A DNA stretch of 53,852 nucleotides from a virus: positions 1 through 53,852 of IMG/VR virus record IMGVR_UViG_3300001679_000055; one strand, given 5' to 3'. The position numbers and the translations under genes were made by a program. Positions 15,052-22,542 of the stretch are shown piece after piece (within the stretch, counting starts at the first letter, position 1; every line of letters begins with the position of its first letter). A model generated the notes under the pieces. That model worked only from the letters and a program-made list of their open reading frames with translations, had not been told where the DNA came from and made no database searches.

Positions 15052-16833
15052 ATGAACTTTCAATTACACAACGAGTTAGAATACTCAAAGAGACAACGTA
15101 ACAACTTAATACTGTTAGACATATTAGATGAAGTGCCTACTGAGGTTACTGATCATCTTACCAATGCTATTGATACCTATAGATCTGGAGAATACTATGC
15201 CTCTAAGCAAACTAGAGTACGTAACCTACCTAATACTATGGAGATCGTAAGTAAGATCTTAGCTATTGTTTTATCTAATGATAGTAAGCAACCCATTCAA
15301 GGCCCAGCTACTGAATTAGGTTTGTCTATGGGGTATAGGAACCCAGTAGATGCTGTTAAGACTGGTGCTGAAATATTAGCTATTGTACATGGTAGTCTAT
15401 TTGACATCTCTATGCACTCTGAAGGAACTGACATACTTCCTAAATTAAAGTTAGATGACAATACTATGGATAAGTTAAAAGTATTACAATTCCTGCCACC
15501 TATGCTGCAAGAACCTGAAGACTGGGTCTCTAACGTCCAAGGAGGGTGGTTGTGGGAACGTAAATCAATTATCTTAGGCAAAGGTAATCATCATGAAGAG
15601 TATCAGTCGTATGACGCTGTTAATCTAATGCAGATGGTACCTTGGACTATCGATATACCTACGTACATTAATCATGATAATCCTAATGAGAATATGGATA
15701 GAGATCAATACAACCGTGTCATTACAGACAACCTAGGTAAACCATTCTACTTTGTATGGCGATTTGATAAACGTGGGAGGAGTTATTCTTCAGGTTATGA
15801 CTTAAATATTCAATCTAATGAGTATGGTAAAGCTATGTTGTCGCTAACTAACAAACGCCCTGTTAACAAGGTTGATAACCTTAAGATTGCTGTTGCAAAT
15901 CATGCTGGACATGATAAGTTAACTTGGCAAGGACGTATTGACTGGTTTAATAAACAGTTAAGCTTTGATATGGGGCAGTTTAATGAACCTATTCTTGGTG
16001 CTAAGGCATTAAGAGCTTATCATGAAGTTAAACAAGGTCATAAGACTGGTTACGTTATGTCTATTGATGCTACTGCCTCTGGTTTACAGATAATGAGTGC
16101 ATTATCAGGCTGTAAAGATACTGCTAGAGTTTGTAACATGATCGATACAGGTGATAGAGAAGATGTTTACCAAATGATAGCTGATAGAATGAACAAACGC
16201 TTGAATAGTAGAGACTCAGTCAGTAGGAACATGGTTAAGAAGCCTACCATGACAACATTTTATAACTCTAAAGCTAATCCTAAGCAGGTGTTTAATGAGG
16301 AACAGTTAGAGGCATTTTATGTTACGTTAGATGGGTTAATGCCAGGTGCTATGCATATTATGGAGGATATCAATACATGTTGGCAATATGATAGTGATTT
16401 TCATCAGTGGACATTGCCTGATACACACGTAGCACGTGTACCAGTTACTGAAATGGTTGATATTAGGGTAGAAATCGATGAGTTAGACCATAGAACGTTT
16501 ACCTATCGGTATAACAAGCAACAACCTAGTGAGAACTATAGAAGTTTAGTTGCTAATATCATTCACAGTGTAGATGGGTATGTTGCTAGGGAGATGGTTA
16601 GACGAAATCATTATGAAGGTACTGAATTAGTACATATTCATGACTGTTTTGTATTTACACCAGATGCTATGCAAGATGTAGCTAGACATTACAGAGAAAT
16701 ACTAGCTGAAATAGCTGATAGTAATTTACTAGAAGACATTTTGTCTGAAGTCACGGGGACTAAGTTAACCATAAATAAGATGTCTAGTGATCTTTCTAAA
16801 GATATCCTAAACAGTCAATACATGCTATCTTAA
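15052..16833 (+). CDS. T7-like DNA-directed RNA polymerase (RNAPII), single chain
   Basis: A 593-residue single-subunit polymerase that should transcribe middle genes. Motifs in order: D/TxxGR as FDKRGRSY (Asp239 to Arg243); motif A as SIDATASGLQ with catalytic Asp339; motif B with Arg392, Lys396 and Tyr404 (R-x3-K-x7-Y); motif C as HIHDCF with His530 and catalytic Asp531. The Tyr of motif B is followed by Asn, where T7 has Gly. In N4 this enzyme is split into gp15 and gp16 (about 670 residues in sum); here all motifs are in one frame with no stop. Start ATG at 15052; a GGGAA lies 7 bases upstream. A T-rich terminator follows. Confidence 0.93.
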   Translation: MNFQLHNELEYSKRQRNNLILLDILDEVPTEVTDHLTNAIDTYRSGEYYASKQTRVRNLPNTMEIVSKILAIVLSNDSKQPIQGPATELGLSMGYRNPVDAVKTGAEILAIVHGSLFDISMHSEGTDILPKLKLDDNTMDKLKVLQFLPPMLQEPEDWVSNVQGGWLWERKSIILGKGNHHEEYQSYDAVNLMQMVPWTIDIPTYINHDNPNENMDRDQYNRVITDNLGKPFYFVWRFDKRGRSYSSGYDLNIQSNEYGKAMLSLTNKRPVNKVDNLKIAVANHAGHDKLTWQGRIDWFNKQLSFDMGQFNEPILGAKALRAYHEVKQGHKTGYVMSIDATASGLQIMSALSGCKDTARVCNMIDTGDREDVYQMIADRMNKRLNSRDSVSRNMVKKPTMTTFYNSKANPKQVFNEEQLEAFYVTLDGLMPGAMHIMEDINTCWQYDSDFHQWTLPDTHVARVPVTEMVDIRVEIDELDHRTFTYRYNKQQPSENYRSLVANIIHSVDGYVAREMVRRNHYEGTELVHIHDCFVFTPDAMQDVARHYREILAEIADSNLLEDILSEVTGTKLTINKMSSDLSKDILNSQYMLS

Positions 16834-16876
16834 AATATATAATCAAGTTGAACCACAAGTAAAGTTATAATAGACG

Positions 16877-16908
16877 TGCCCATTACGGGTATTTCTATTA
16901 TTTTTTTT
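16877..16908 (+). terminator. Terminator after RNA polymerase gene
   Basis: A short stem TGCCC / GGGTA (16877-16881 with 16887-16891) with a 5-base loop, followed by TTTCTATTA and a run of eight T (16901-16908). It ends the RNA polymerase transcript. The sequence CCCATTACGGG resembles the inner part of the terminator at 13880 (CCCATATCGGG). Confidence 0.6.
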
Positions 16909-16931
16909 ACTGTTTTTTTTACTATCTTAAA

Positions 16932-16944
16932 CGTCCTCCGGACG
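16932..16944 (+). promoter_or_regulatory. Candidate vRNAP hairpin promoter with TCC loop (P-E3)
   Basis: CGTCC - TCC - GGACG: a 5-base stem with a 3-base loop, 84 bases before the 17029 gene. On the template strand the loop reads GGA, the same shape and loop reported for N4 early promoters. The same TCC loop is at 21305 and 34958. A CTTTTTT run follows, so a second reading as an intrinsic terminator is possible. Confidence 0.5.
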
Positions 16945-17028
16945 CTTTTTTAAATGTATTAGAACTGTTTATTAAATCCAGGATTAATACAGATAACACT
17001 GGGGTTGACTTAAGGAGAACACTAAAAA

Positions 17029-17223
17029 ATGGAAAACAAATTTCATATAGTAAATTGCCAACTAAAAGGATGTCACCATAATAGAAAAAGTATTTGTCGA
17101 TTAGATACTTTACCAATTATGGGATTCGCGGACAGTATGCAATTTTTTAGAGATAGTAAGACGTGTCAAGTAAGACATCAGATAAGTATTCACCGAACAG
17201 AACAATTAATAGGAAAAGATTAA
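17029..17223 (+). CDS. Small four-Cys protein, paralogue of the 19306 gene
   Basis: A 64-residue protein with Cys at positions 10, 15, 23 and 47, spaced as a possible zinc knuckle (NCQLKGC, then SICRLDTLPI). The 75-residue protein at 19306 shares the C-x4-C-x(6-7)-C-x(4)-LPI pattern and the ending RT-x-x-LI-G, so the two are duplicates. It has a strong ribosome site (AAGGAG) 12 bases before ATG. The stop shares a base with the helicase start (TAATG). Confidence 0.75.
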   Translation: MENKFHIVNCQLKGCHHNRKSICRLDTLPIMGFADSMQFFRDSKTCQVRHQISIHRTEQLIGKD

Positions 17224-18623
17224 TGGATTTAAGTAGATTATCAGGGGTTACTTCCCCAAAAATTGTACTAACTAGTAAACAGCAAGCTATCGTAGATAGT
17301 AAAGCTAAAGCTATACTTGTAAACGCTGTGGCAGGTAGTGGTAAGACCGCTACTTTAATGGAATTAGCAAAGAATTATAATAACGGACTATACATAGCCT
17401 TTAACAAAGCTATTGTTACTGATGTAATTGATAAGCTTCCTATTGGTTGGAGTTGTAAAACCTTCAATGCACTAGGATTAGCTATTACAAGGCAACATCT
17501 ATTGAATGCTAAAGTAGATTTTAGTAAATATAGACAAAAAGGTAGTACATACAGTAAATCTTGTGATTTAGCAGTTCACCATATGAGTATGAATGGTGCA
17601 CCTACACAAGATTCTTGGGAAGTTACAGCTAAAAGATTTTCAATACCTAAGTTACATATTAGAGAGGCTTCCAGTATATTAACTGAAGGTAAAGCTGACA
17701 CTAGTGCAATTAGTGGAGAGGATATGCTTCAATACCCAATTGATAATGGTTGGAAAACTGATCATTATGATATTGTTCTAGTAGATGAGTGCCAAGATCT
17801 TAACCCACAGCAAATAGCATTTTTAGCCTGTATTCCTACTGAGAAAATTGTGTTTGTAGGTGATAGAAATCAAGCTATATATGGCTTTAGAGGTAGTGAT
17901 CCTAAAGCATTAACTAAGATCGTTGATGATTACCAGCCTGTTGAATTCGAGATGTCTGAAAGCTTCAGATGTCCTACTGCTGTTGTTGAAAGAGTTAATC
18001 ACGTAGCTCCTAGAATGATGAGTAGTAAAGTAGGTGGGCAAATAGAACGTATTAGTTACGATGATGCCATCTATGATGATGAATGTTTTATTTTGAGCAG
18101 GAGTAATGGCAAACTTATCTCACTAGCTTATAGCTTCATGAAAACTAATAAACATTTCTCTATTGGAACTAACTTTATTAAACAATTAGAACGTGATTTA
18201 AATCCTCATTTAAAAAACGCTACGAATCTGCAACAAGTACATGATAGAGTAATACAAACGTTTAAGCTTGCGCTCAACAAAGCTCAACAAAATAACTGGT
18301 CAACTATAACACTGGATAATAAGTATCAAGCTTTATTAGAATTGATAACCACTGTAGACACTCTACAAGAGGTTAAACTTTTTGCTAATTCATTAAAGAT
18401 GCATACTGATGGTGCTAGTGAACGAAAGCTTATGACTATTCACGCAGCTAAAGGCTTAGAAACTGATCATGTTTACTTTTTAGAACCCGACATGATAGAA
18501 TTTATGAAAAGAAAAGCTACGGATCAGTGGCAACGACAAGAAGAGGATAATCTCTACTATGTTGCATGTACTAGATCCTTATCTAAATTGACATTCATAC
18601 AAAAGAACTCATGGAGAAATTAG
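17223..18623 (+). CDS. Superfamily 1 DNA helicase (UvrD/Dda-like)
   Basis: A 466-residue helicase. Start chosen at ATG 17223, with AGGA eight bases upstream and TAATG coupling to the preceding gene; an upstream in-frame start at 17163 lies within that gene. Motifs: Walker A AGSGKT (residues 37-42), DExx motif VDECQD (Asp188, Glu189), motif III FVGDRNQAIYGFRG, motif V TIHAAKGLE and motif VI YVACTRS. It unwinds DNA with ATP, probably in replication or recombination. It is shorter than UvrD (about 720) and close to phage Dda-type helicases. Confidence 0.92.
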   Translation: MDLSRLSGVTSPKIVLTSKQQAIVDSKAKAILVNAVAGSGKTATLMELAKNYNNGLYIAFNKAIVTDVIDKLPIGWSCKTFNALGLAITRQHLLNAKVDFSKYRQKGSTYSKSCDLAVHHMSMNGAPTQDSWEVTAKRFSIPKLHIREASSILTEGKADTSAISGEDMLQYPIDNGWKTDHYDIVLVDECQDLNPQQIAFLACIPTEKIVFVGDRNQAIYGFRGSDPKALTKIVDDYQPVEFEMSESFRCPTAVVERVNHVAPRMMSSKVGGQIERISYDDAIYDDECFILSRSNGKLISLAYSFMKTNKHFSIGTNFIKQLERDLNPHLKNATNLQQVHDRVIQTFKLALNKAQQNNWSTITLDNKYQALLELITTVDTLQEVKLFANSLKMHTDGASERKLMTIHAAKGLETDHVYFLEPDMIEFMKRKATDQWQRQEEDNLYYVACTRSLSKLTFIQKNSWRN

Positions 18624-18865
18624 CATTTAAAGACATAGTTAAAGACATGCTGGTTTTAGTTAAGATACCTAATGAAGATACTTTATTTTTGTCTAGGGTA
18701 GTAGAAACATCTCTTGGACACCCATCTATACCTAAATTAAGATTAGGTACTGGACACTCTGTTATCTATGGGCAGTCCTGGATTATTTATGCTAATAATA
18801 ATGTTAATCGTACAGAGGTACTATTAACCCAAACGACAATTCAAGAAAACCCAACAATGCTCTAA
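18611..18865 (+). CDS. Hypothetical protein overlapping helicase end
   Basis: An 84-residue, beta-rich soluble protein with no recognised family. The ATG at 18611 overlaps the helicase end by 13 bases, which suggests coupled translation. It is followed by a strong AGGAGG site for the next gene. Confidence 0.7.
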   Translation: MEKLAFKDIVKDMLVLVKIPNEDTLFLSRVVETSLGHPSIPKLRLGTGHSVIYGQSWIIYANNNVNRTEVLLTQTTIQENPTML

Positions 18866-18873
18866 GGAGGCTT

Positions 18874-19089
18874 ATGAACGACCTAAATGAAATATTATTA
18901 CTAAAAAGTGTGTGTCAATACATTGATGTAAAAGGAAATATCTACCCTATGGATGACAGTGGTAATATTGATGACATGTCTATTTCAACTATAGGAAATA
19001 TCTCAAATGCACCATTAGATTGGTGGAAAGAATTATCAAATTACGATACAAAATTAGCAGACATTCTTTATGGAGGCCTCATGCAATGA
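18874..19089 (+). CDS. Small acidic protein, paralogue of the 19888 gene
   Basis: A 71-residue acidic protein. It shares with the 71-residue protein at 19888 the segments KS-x-x-x-YID, D/NS-GNI-D/E-D and DWW-x-x-LS-x-YD-x-KLADI-x-YG, so the two are clear duplicates that have diverged. The family has an invariant-looking C-terminal DWW...KLADI block. Function unknown. ATG at 18874 with AGGAGG seven bases upstream. Confidence 0.8.
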   Translation: MNDLNEILLLKSVCQYIDVKGNIYPMDDSGNIDDMSISTIGNISNAPLDWWKELSNYDTKLADILYGGLMQ

Positions 19090-19199
19090 TATGTAACTGT
19101 GGCTGCATAATGCTAAAACGTGCACATTTTTGGGAATGTCCTACTAAACCTTTCGGAGAACCTGGAGGGTGTGGACGAGTTGAATTTTTCAAGTTGTAA
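19086..19199 (+). CDS. 37-residue Cys-rich micro-protein
   Basis: A short frame starting at ATG 19086, overlapping the stop of the preceding gene (ATGA). It codes for 37 residues beginning MICNCGCIMLKRAHFWECP, with Cys at 3, 5, 7, 18 and 29 and a Gly-rich end (EPGGCGRVEFFKL). The Cys and aromatic pattern suggests a mini zinc ribbon. Start overlap and Cys pattern support it; no homologue is recalled. Confidence 0.6.
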   Translation: MICNCGCIMLKRAHFWECPTKPFGEPGGCGRVEFFKL

Positions 19200-19210
19200 A
19201 AATATTTTAA

Positions 19211-19287
19211 GCCCCTTTAGCTCAGTTGGTTAGAGCATCCGACTCATAATCGGCAGGTCGTTAGTTCAAGTCTAACAAGGGGCACCA
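19211..19287 (+). tRNA. tRNA with CAU anticodon, probably tRNA-Ile2
   Basis: A full cloverleaf of 77 bases with an encoded CCA end. Acceptor GCCCCTT / AAGGGGC, D stem GCTC/GAGC, anticodon loop CTCATAA (anticodon CAT), variable AGGTC, T arm GTTAG-TTCAAGT-CTAAC, discriminator A. The lowest anticodon-stem pair is T27-C43, a mismatch. The body (CGACTCATAATCG, then GGTCG and TTCAAGTC) is closer to the E. coli minor isoleucine tRNA (CAU, lysidine-modified, reads AUA) than to elongator Met. AUA-rich phage genes would profit from it. Confidence 0.9.
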
Positions 19288-19305
19288 AATTAAATAGGAA
19301 ATATA

Positions 19306-19533
19306 ATGGAACATTTTGATATTGCTTCATGTAAAGATGAAGCATGTATAAATTATATTAGTGGTACTTGTGTTTTAAATAAATTACCAATAATACGCTG
19401 GGTATGGGCAGATGAAGCTCTTGGAGGAGCTAGAAGGTTTCAACTACCTACTACTACTGGTAATTGCGCAGCACAACCACAAGTTAATGTATTTCGCACA
19501 CATAAGCTAATTGAAGGTACCACTCATGGGTAG
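19306..19533 (+). CDS. Small four-Cys protein, paralogue of the 17029 gene
   Basis: A 75-residue protein with Cys at 9, 14, 22 and near 53, in the same layout as the 17029 protein (C-x4-C-x7-C-x4-LPI, later RTHKLIEG). It starts 18 bases after the tRNA, with AGGAAA upstream. A small metal-binding role is likely; no partner is known. The stop overlaps the start of the next gene by 8 bases. Confidence 0.75.
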   Translation: MEHFDIASCKDEACINYISGTCVLNKLPIIRWVWADEALGGARRFQLPTTTGNCAAQPQVNVFRTHKLIEGTTHG

Positions 19534-19885
19534 ATATTATCAAGGTGATATTGAAGGTAAGTTCTGGTTCGGAGTACAAAACTCAGATGACGGTGAATTC
19601 TTCGGAGCTAAAGAGCTACAAAGTACTCTAATTGACTATGAAATCAATGTCAATGATGTACAGGTAGTTAAAGAAGGAATTATGATGTGTAAGAAACGGT
19701 TAAGACACGCTCTACTAGAGTATGACCCTGATGTGGGCTTCAAGCCATCTTTTTGGAAGCATCTAACTGGAGAAGAACAACGTTATTATTCTGAATGGAT
19801 GGCTAGACTAGAAATGGGTATGAAAATACTCATATTTTTTAACGACAATCCCGACAATGATTGTTACTTTACTGCGGAGACATAG
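19526..19885 (+). CDS. Uncharacterised small protein (GRYYxGDIEGKFWF family)
   Basis: A 119-residue protein beginning MGRYYQGDIEGKFWFGVQNS, a start I recall from uncharacterised small phage and bacterial proteins. It is acidic, with Trp/Tyr-rich centre (FWKHLTGEEQRYYSEWMARL). Start chosen at ATG 19526 rather than the in-frame TTG at 19511; AAGG lies 8 bases upstream. Function unknown. Confidence 0.75.
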   Translation: MGRYYQGDIEGKFWFGVQNSDDGEFFGAKELQSTLIDYEINVNDVQVVKEGIMMCKKRLRHALLEYDPDVGFKPSFWKHLTGEEQRYYSEWMARLEMGMKILIFFNDNPDNDCYFTAET

Positions 19886-19887
19886 AT

Positions 19888-20103
19888 ATGGTGAACAATT
19901 ACGTATACGTAAAAAGCATTAATAAGTACATTGATACAACTACTGGAATTATCTTTAACGTTAACTCTAATGGAAATATAGAAGATGCTGATAAAAGCAA
20001 TAATTTAAGTGAAATGTCACAAGATTGGTGGGATTCGCTATCAACATATGACTTGAAACTGGCAGACATTATTTATGGTGAGTTAATTGAAAAGGAGAAA
20101 TAA
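19888..20103 (+). CDS. Small acidic protein, paralogue of the 18874 gene
   Basis: A 71-residue protein, the same length as its paralogue at 18874, with the shared DWW-x-x-LS-x-YD-x-KLADI-x-YG block and N-terminal VKS-x-x-x-YID. Start at ATG 19888 with GGAGA eight bases upstream; the longer frame from 19861 would begin in the preceding gene. Function unknown. Confidence 0.8.
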   Translation: MVNNYVYVKSINKYIDTTTGIIFNVNSNGNIEDADKSNNLSEMSQDWWDSLSTYDLKLADIIYGELIEKEK

Positions 20104-20247
20104 ATGACAAGCTGGATAATTACTTATTATGATGCAATTCAAGATCAAAAAATGTGGGTTGAAATCTTTGCTAACACAGTTGACCAGGCTTCTGATCAAT
20201 TTCAAAAAATGTATGGCACTTCAATGCCAATCGTTAACATTCGATAA
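20104..20247 (+). CDS. 47-residue hypothetical protein
   Basis: A short frame with ATG at 20104, directly after the preceding stop, with AAGGAGAAATAA upstream. It reads MTSWIITYYDAIQDQKMWVE and continues to 47 residues with a basic C-terminus. The pattern (beta strand, acidic turn, W-V-E-I-F-A, helix) looks like a folded ferredoxin-like half domain. No family was recognised. The strong ribosome site and packed context support it. Confidence 0.65.
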   Translation: MTSWIITYYDAIQDQKMWVEIFANTVDQASDQFQKMYGTSMPIVNIR

Positions 20248-20255
20248 GGAGAAAT

Positions 20256-20633
20256 ATGGGAAAAGTTAAAGCACAACTATTAGACGAACAAGAACATGAT
20301 CAATTTATGAGAGATCAGGAACCTGACTTCGATGATTATGCACTAGCTACTAAGGATAAAGCTTTAGATATAAATGCTCTCCTTAAATTGATAGATGCTT
20401 TTGCAGCTAAAAAGGATATTAATGTCTTACTGTACAAAAAGCTGATCAAAATAATAGAAGAGTCAGTTAATAAGGACGATCAACGTGAGATGGAGGCTGT
20501 ATTCGAGGAAGGTGTGTATTGCCAGACTTGTGAGCACTGTGAACTTACACGTGACGCATATGGCACTGGTGACAGTCCTACATTACGTGAGTGTACTGCA
20601 GATGATCCATCTGAATGTCCAGGACTACTATGA
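20256..20633 (+). CDS. Protein with C-terminal Cys-rich zinc-like motif
   Basis: A 125-residue protein. The first 85 residues are helical and acidic. The C-terminal part has five Cys (CQTCEHC, then LRECTADDPSECPG), a CxxCxxC-x(n)-C-x(n)-C layout typical of small zinc-binding phage proteins. AAGGAG is 5 bases before the ATG. It overlaps the next gene by ATGA. Function unknown. Confidence 0.75.
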   Translation: MGKVKAQLLDEQEHDQFMRDQEPDFDDYALATKDKALDINALLKLIDAFAAKKDINVLLYKKLIKIIEESVNKDDQREMEAVFEEGVYCQTCEHCELTRDAYGTGDSPTLRECTADDPSECPGLL

Positions 20634-20815
20634 GTAATACAATAGCAGTACATCAAGCATACACAGATATGCAGAAAGTAACTACTAAACACCCCAAACT
20701 AAAAGAAAGAATCGAAGATGCATTCGATTTAATGCGTCAAGAAATTGATGATGGAGAATGGGAAGATTTAGAGGTAGATAGATTTTATAACTATATGGTG
20801 GAACTAACAACATGA
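20630..20815 (+). CDS. Small acidic helical protein
   Basis: A 61-residue protein, ATG at 20630 overlapping the preceding stop (ATGA). It is helical and acidic (ERIEDAFDLMRQEIDDGEWE). The C-terminus overlaps the ATG of the exported protein gene. Function unknown. Confidence 0.65.
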   Translation: MSNTIAVHQAYTDMQKVTTKHPKLKERIEDAFDLMRQEIDDGEWEDLEVDRFYNYMVELTT

Positions 20816-21297
20816 TTAAATTAACAAATAAGAACATCAAACTATTAGGGGCATCACTTTTAATCTTAACTTATGTATCACCAGTTAAAGCCAAATCCTT
20901 ATATCAAGATAGGGGGTTAATCTTTAATGGGTCTGGAGAGGGTTGTTATTTCACTCAAGAAGATGAGATAGGTTCTTCGTATTTCTCTAACTTTACGTCA
21001 AATGTAGGTACTGTAACCTTTAAAAATCCTGAGTGTATGTATAAAAATACTCAGATAGGTCAGATGGTTAACATCAACCAAATCAATAGAAAAATCGCAC
21101 AATGGTATACCAATACTCATTTTAATTTTTACACTTCCGCTTTATATACAACTAGTGCTTTACAAAAAACCGGGGTATGTATGCAATCTAAGTTGAGCAA
21201 AAATTCAGCTATAACAATAAGTTACATAACAAACACGAGTGGTTCTATATATAAATTCAAACATGGACCAGCTTTAGGCGGATGCACTTCTAAATAA
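20812..21297 (+). CDS. Exported (periplasmic) phage protein with signal peptide
   Basis: A 161-residue protein with a Sec signal peptide: basic start (residues 1-10), hydrophobic core LLGASLLILTYV (11-22) and a V-K-A cleavage site after residue 27. The mature part of about 134 residues has four Cys (in GCYF, ECMY, VCMQ, GCTS), enough for two disulfides, and is rich in Asn/Ser/Tyr. It overlaps the preceding gene by ATGA. An exported early/middle phage protein may act in superinfection exclusion or envelope change; that is inference. Confidence 0.75.
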   Translation: MIKLTNKNIKLLGASLLILTYVSPVKAKSLYQDRGLIFNGSGEGCYFTQEDEIGSSYFSNFTSNVGTVTFKNPECMYKNTQIGQMVNINQINRKIAQWYTNTHFNFYTSALYTTSALQKTGVCMQSKLSKNSAITISYITNTSGSIYKFKHGPALGGCTSK

Positions 21298-21304
21298 CTT
21301 AAAA

Positions 21305-21319
21305 GTGGTCTCCGACCAC
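21305..21319 (+). promoter_or_regulatory. Candidate vRNAP hairpin promoter with TCC loop (P-E4)
   Basis: GTGGTC - TCC - GACCAC: a perfect 6-base stem with 3-base loop, 36 bases before the 21355 gene, between two plus-strand genes. It is not followed by a T-run, so it is not an intrinsic terminator. The template-strand loop GGA equals that of N4 early promoters. Confidence 0.65.
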
Positions 21320-21354
21320 CTATATGAATGATTACATAATCCAAGGAGATTAAT

Positions 21355-21762
21355 ATGCCAACAGGCAAAAGACTAACGCTGAAACAGCGTGCAGAAATAA
21401 TGGAAGTTTACAAAACAGGAAACTTAACTCAATCAGAAATTGCTAGCTTAGTAGACCTAGGAATCTCTACAGTTAGTAGAGTTATTGCACAAGAGCAAGG
21501 ATTTAAACCCATGCCTGAACCTAGGAAACTAAAAACTAAGTTTAAAACCACAGTATCTATAGCTGCAACAAATGCAGATCATGCTAAAGTAGCTGCGTAT
21601 GCTAAGCTACATGATTTGGCTATGCATAATGCTCTACATATCATGTTGAGTGATAGTGCCCATACCAACCTAATAAATACTATTCAACGTGAAGTTGAAA
21701 TTATGGTATCAGCAGCTAAGACTGAAGTTGCGATCATTAAAAAGAAATGGTGGCATCTATGA
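21355..21762 (+). CDS. Helix-turn-helix DNA-binding regulator
   Basis: A 135-residue protein with an N-terminal helix-turn-helix (residues about 8-45: LTLKQRAEIMEVYKTGNLTQ then SEIASLVDLGISTVSRV) like that of transposase/resolvase-type HTH. The remainder is Ala/His-rich helix. It has AAGGAG upstream of ATG and its own hairpin promoter candidate, so it is a likely early regulator. It overlaps the next gene by ATGA. Confidence 0.75.
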   Translation: MPTGKRLTLKQRAEIMEVYKTGNLTQSEIASLVDLGISTVSRVIAQEQGFKPMPEPRKLKTKFKTTVSIAATNADHAKVAAYAKLHDLAMHNALHIMLSDSAHTNLINTIQREVEIMVSAAKTEVAIIKKKWWHL

Positions 21763-22361
21763 AACTAAGTATTGTAAAAAAGAGTGAAATCACACATAAC
21801 ATTTTAGATATCTACGAAAAGCCAATGGATCTACTGGATAAAGAACGTCAGCATGTAGTTCTTGAAAATTACCTATTGTGGATTGCCCAATATCAAACAG
21901 ACATTGACAATTTGCCTATTGAATTTTTTAATACGTCTTCTGTTTTAAAAACATTAATAGAGGTTGACTCTTCAGGCCTTAAACACCTTAATACTGTTTG
22001 GCACTATTCTCATGATGTTAAAGTTCCAGTAATGTCCCAAGACTCAGGATATTATGCTGAACCTGAAGCTCAAGAATTACATCCAACATTACAAAGCAAG
22101 GTTGAAGACATCCTGCAACGTTTCGATAAGCTAATTTCCGAAAAGAGTAATTTACGTACATTCGTAGACGAAAGTCTAGATCAGGTAACTACAACTAAGC
22201 AGTTGCGTGACTTATGGGCTAATTATGGGGCGTTACTTAAACATATCCCACCTGAACCTTCTAGAGTTAAAAAATCAAAACAAACAGTTTTAAACCTTAA
22301 AACTAAATTGGATATTCAGGCGATAAATCAAAGATTAACAGAACATTTATTAGAAGGATAA
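21759..22361 (+). CDS. Hypothetical helical protein
   Basis: A 200-residue protein, mostly helical, with a basic linker near the C-terminus (SRVKKSKQTVLNLKTKLD). Start chosen at ATG 21759, overlapping the preceding stop, rather than a frame start at 21747 inside the regulator gene. It could work with the HTH protein it is coupled to. No family was recognised. Confidence 0.7.
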   Translation: MKLSIVKKSEITHNILDIYEKPMDLLDKERQHVVLENYLLWIAQYQTDIDNLPIEFFNTSSVLKTLIEVDSSGLKHLNTVWHYSHDVKVPVMSQDSGYYAEPEAQELHPTLQSKVEDILQRFDKLISEKSNLRTFVDESLDQVTTTKQLRDLWANYGALLKHIPPEPSRVKKSKQTVLNLKTKLDIQAINQRLTEHLLEG

Positions 22362-22362
22362 T

Positions 22363-22542
22363 ATGCCTAAACCTACATATGATGATAATCGAATAGAGCG
22401 TGAATACGCCATGGAAGTGCACGATTACTTAGCTATACAGTTACAACGAGCTAAAGTGCGCCACTACAATGTTAAAGAAAAATTCTTTCAAGACCTTGTT
22501 GACAAACAAGACATGGTTATTGAGTACATGGAGAAAACATGA
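22363..22542 (+). CDS. 59-residue hypothetical protein
   Basis: A short frame, ATG at 22363 with AAGGAT upstream, coding for 59 residues; highly charged and helical (NRIEREYAMEVHDYLAIQLQ). The stop overlaps the next ATG (ATGA). Function unknown. Packed, overlapping context supports translation. Confidence 0.6.
   Translation: MPKPTYDDNRIEREYAMEVHDYLAIQLQRAKVRHYNVKEKFFQDLVDKQDMVIEYMEKT

Noticed and set aside
16945-16951. Reading the 16932 hairpin only as a terminator because a T-run follows
   Set aside because: A terminator with its own T-run already lies 40 bases upstream, and the TCC loop is shared with two hairpins that lack T-runs; kept as a promoter candidate with a caveat.
17163-17222. 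Longer helicase start at 17163
   Set aside because: It would overlap most of the C-terminus of the upstream four-Cys gene; the ATG at 17223 has TAATG coupling and a ribosome site.
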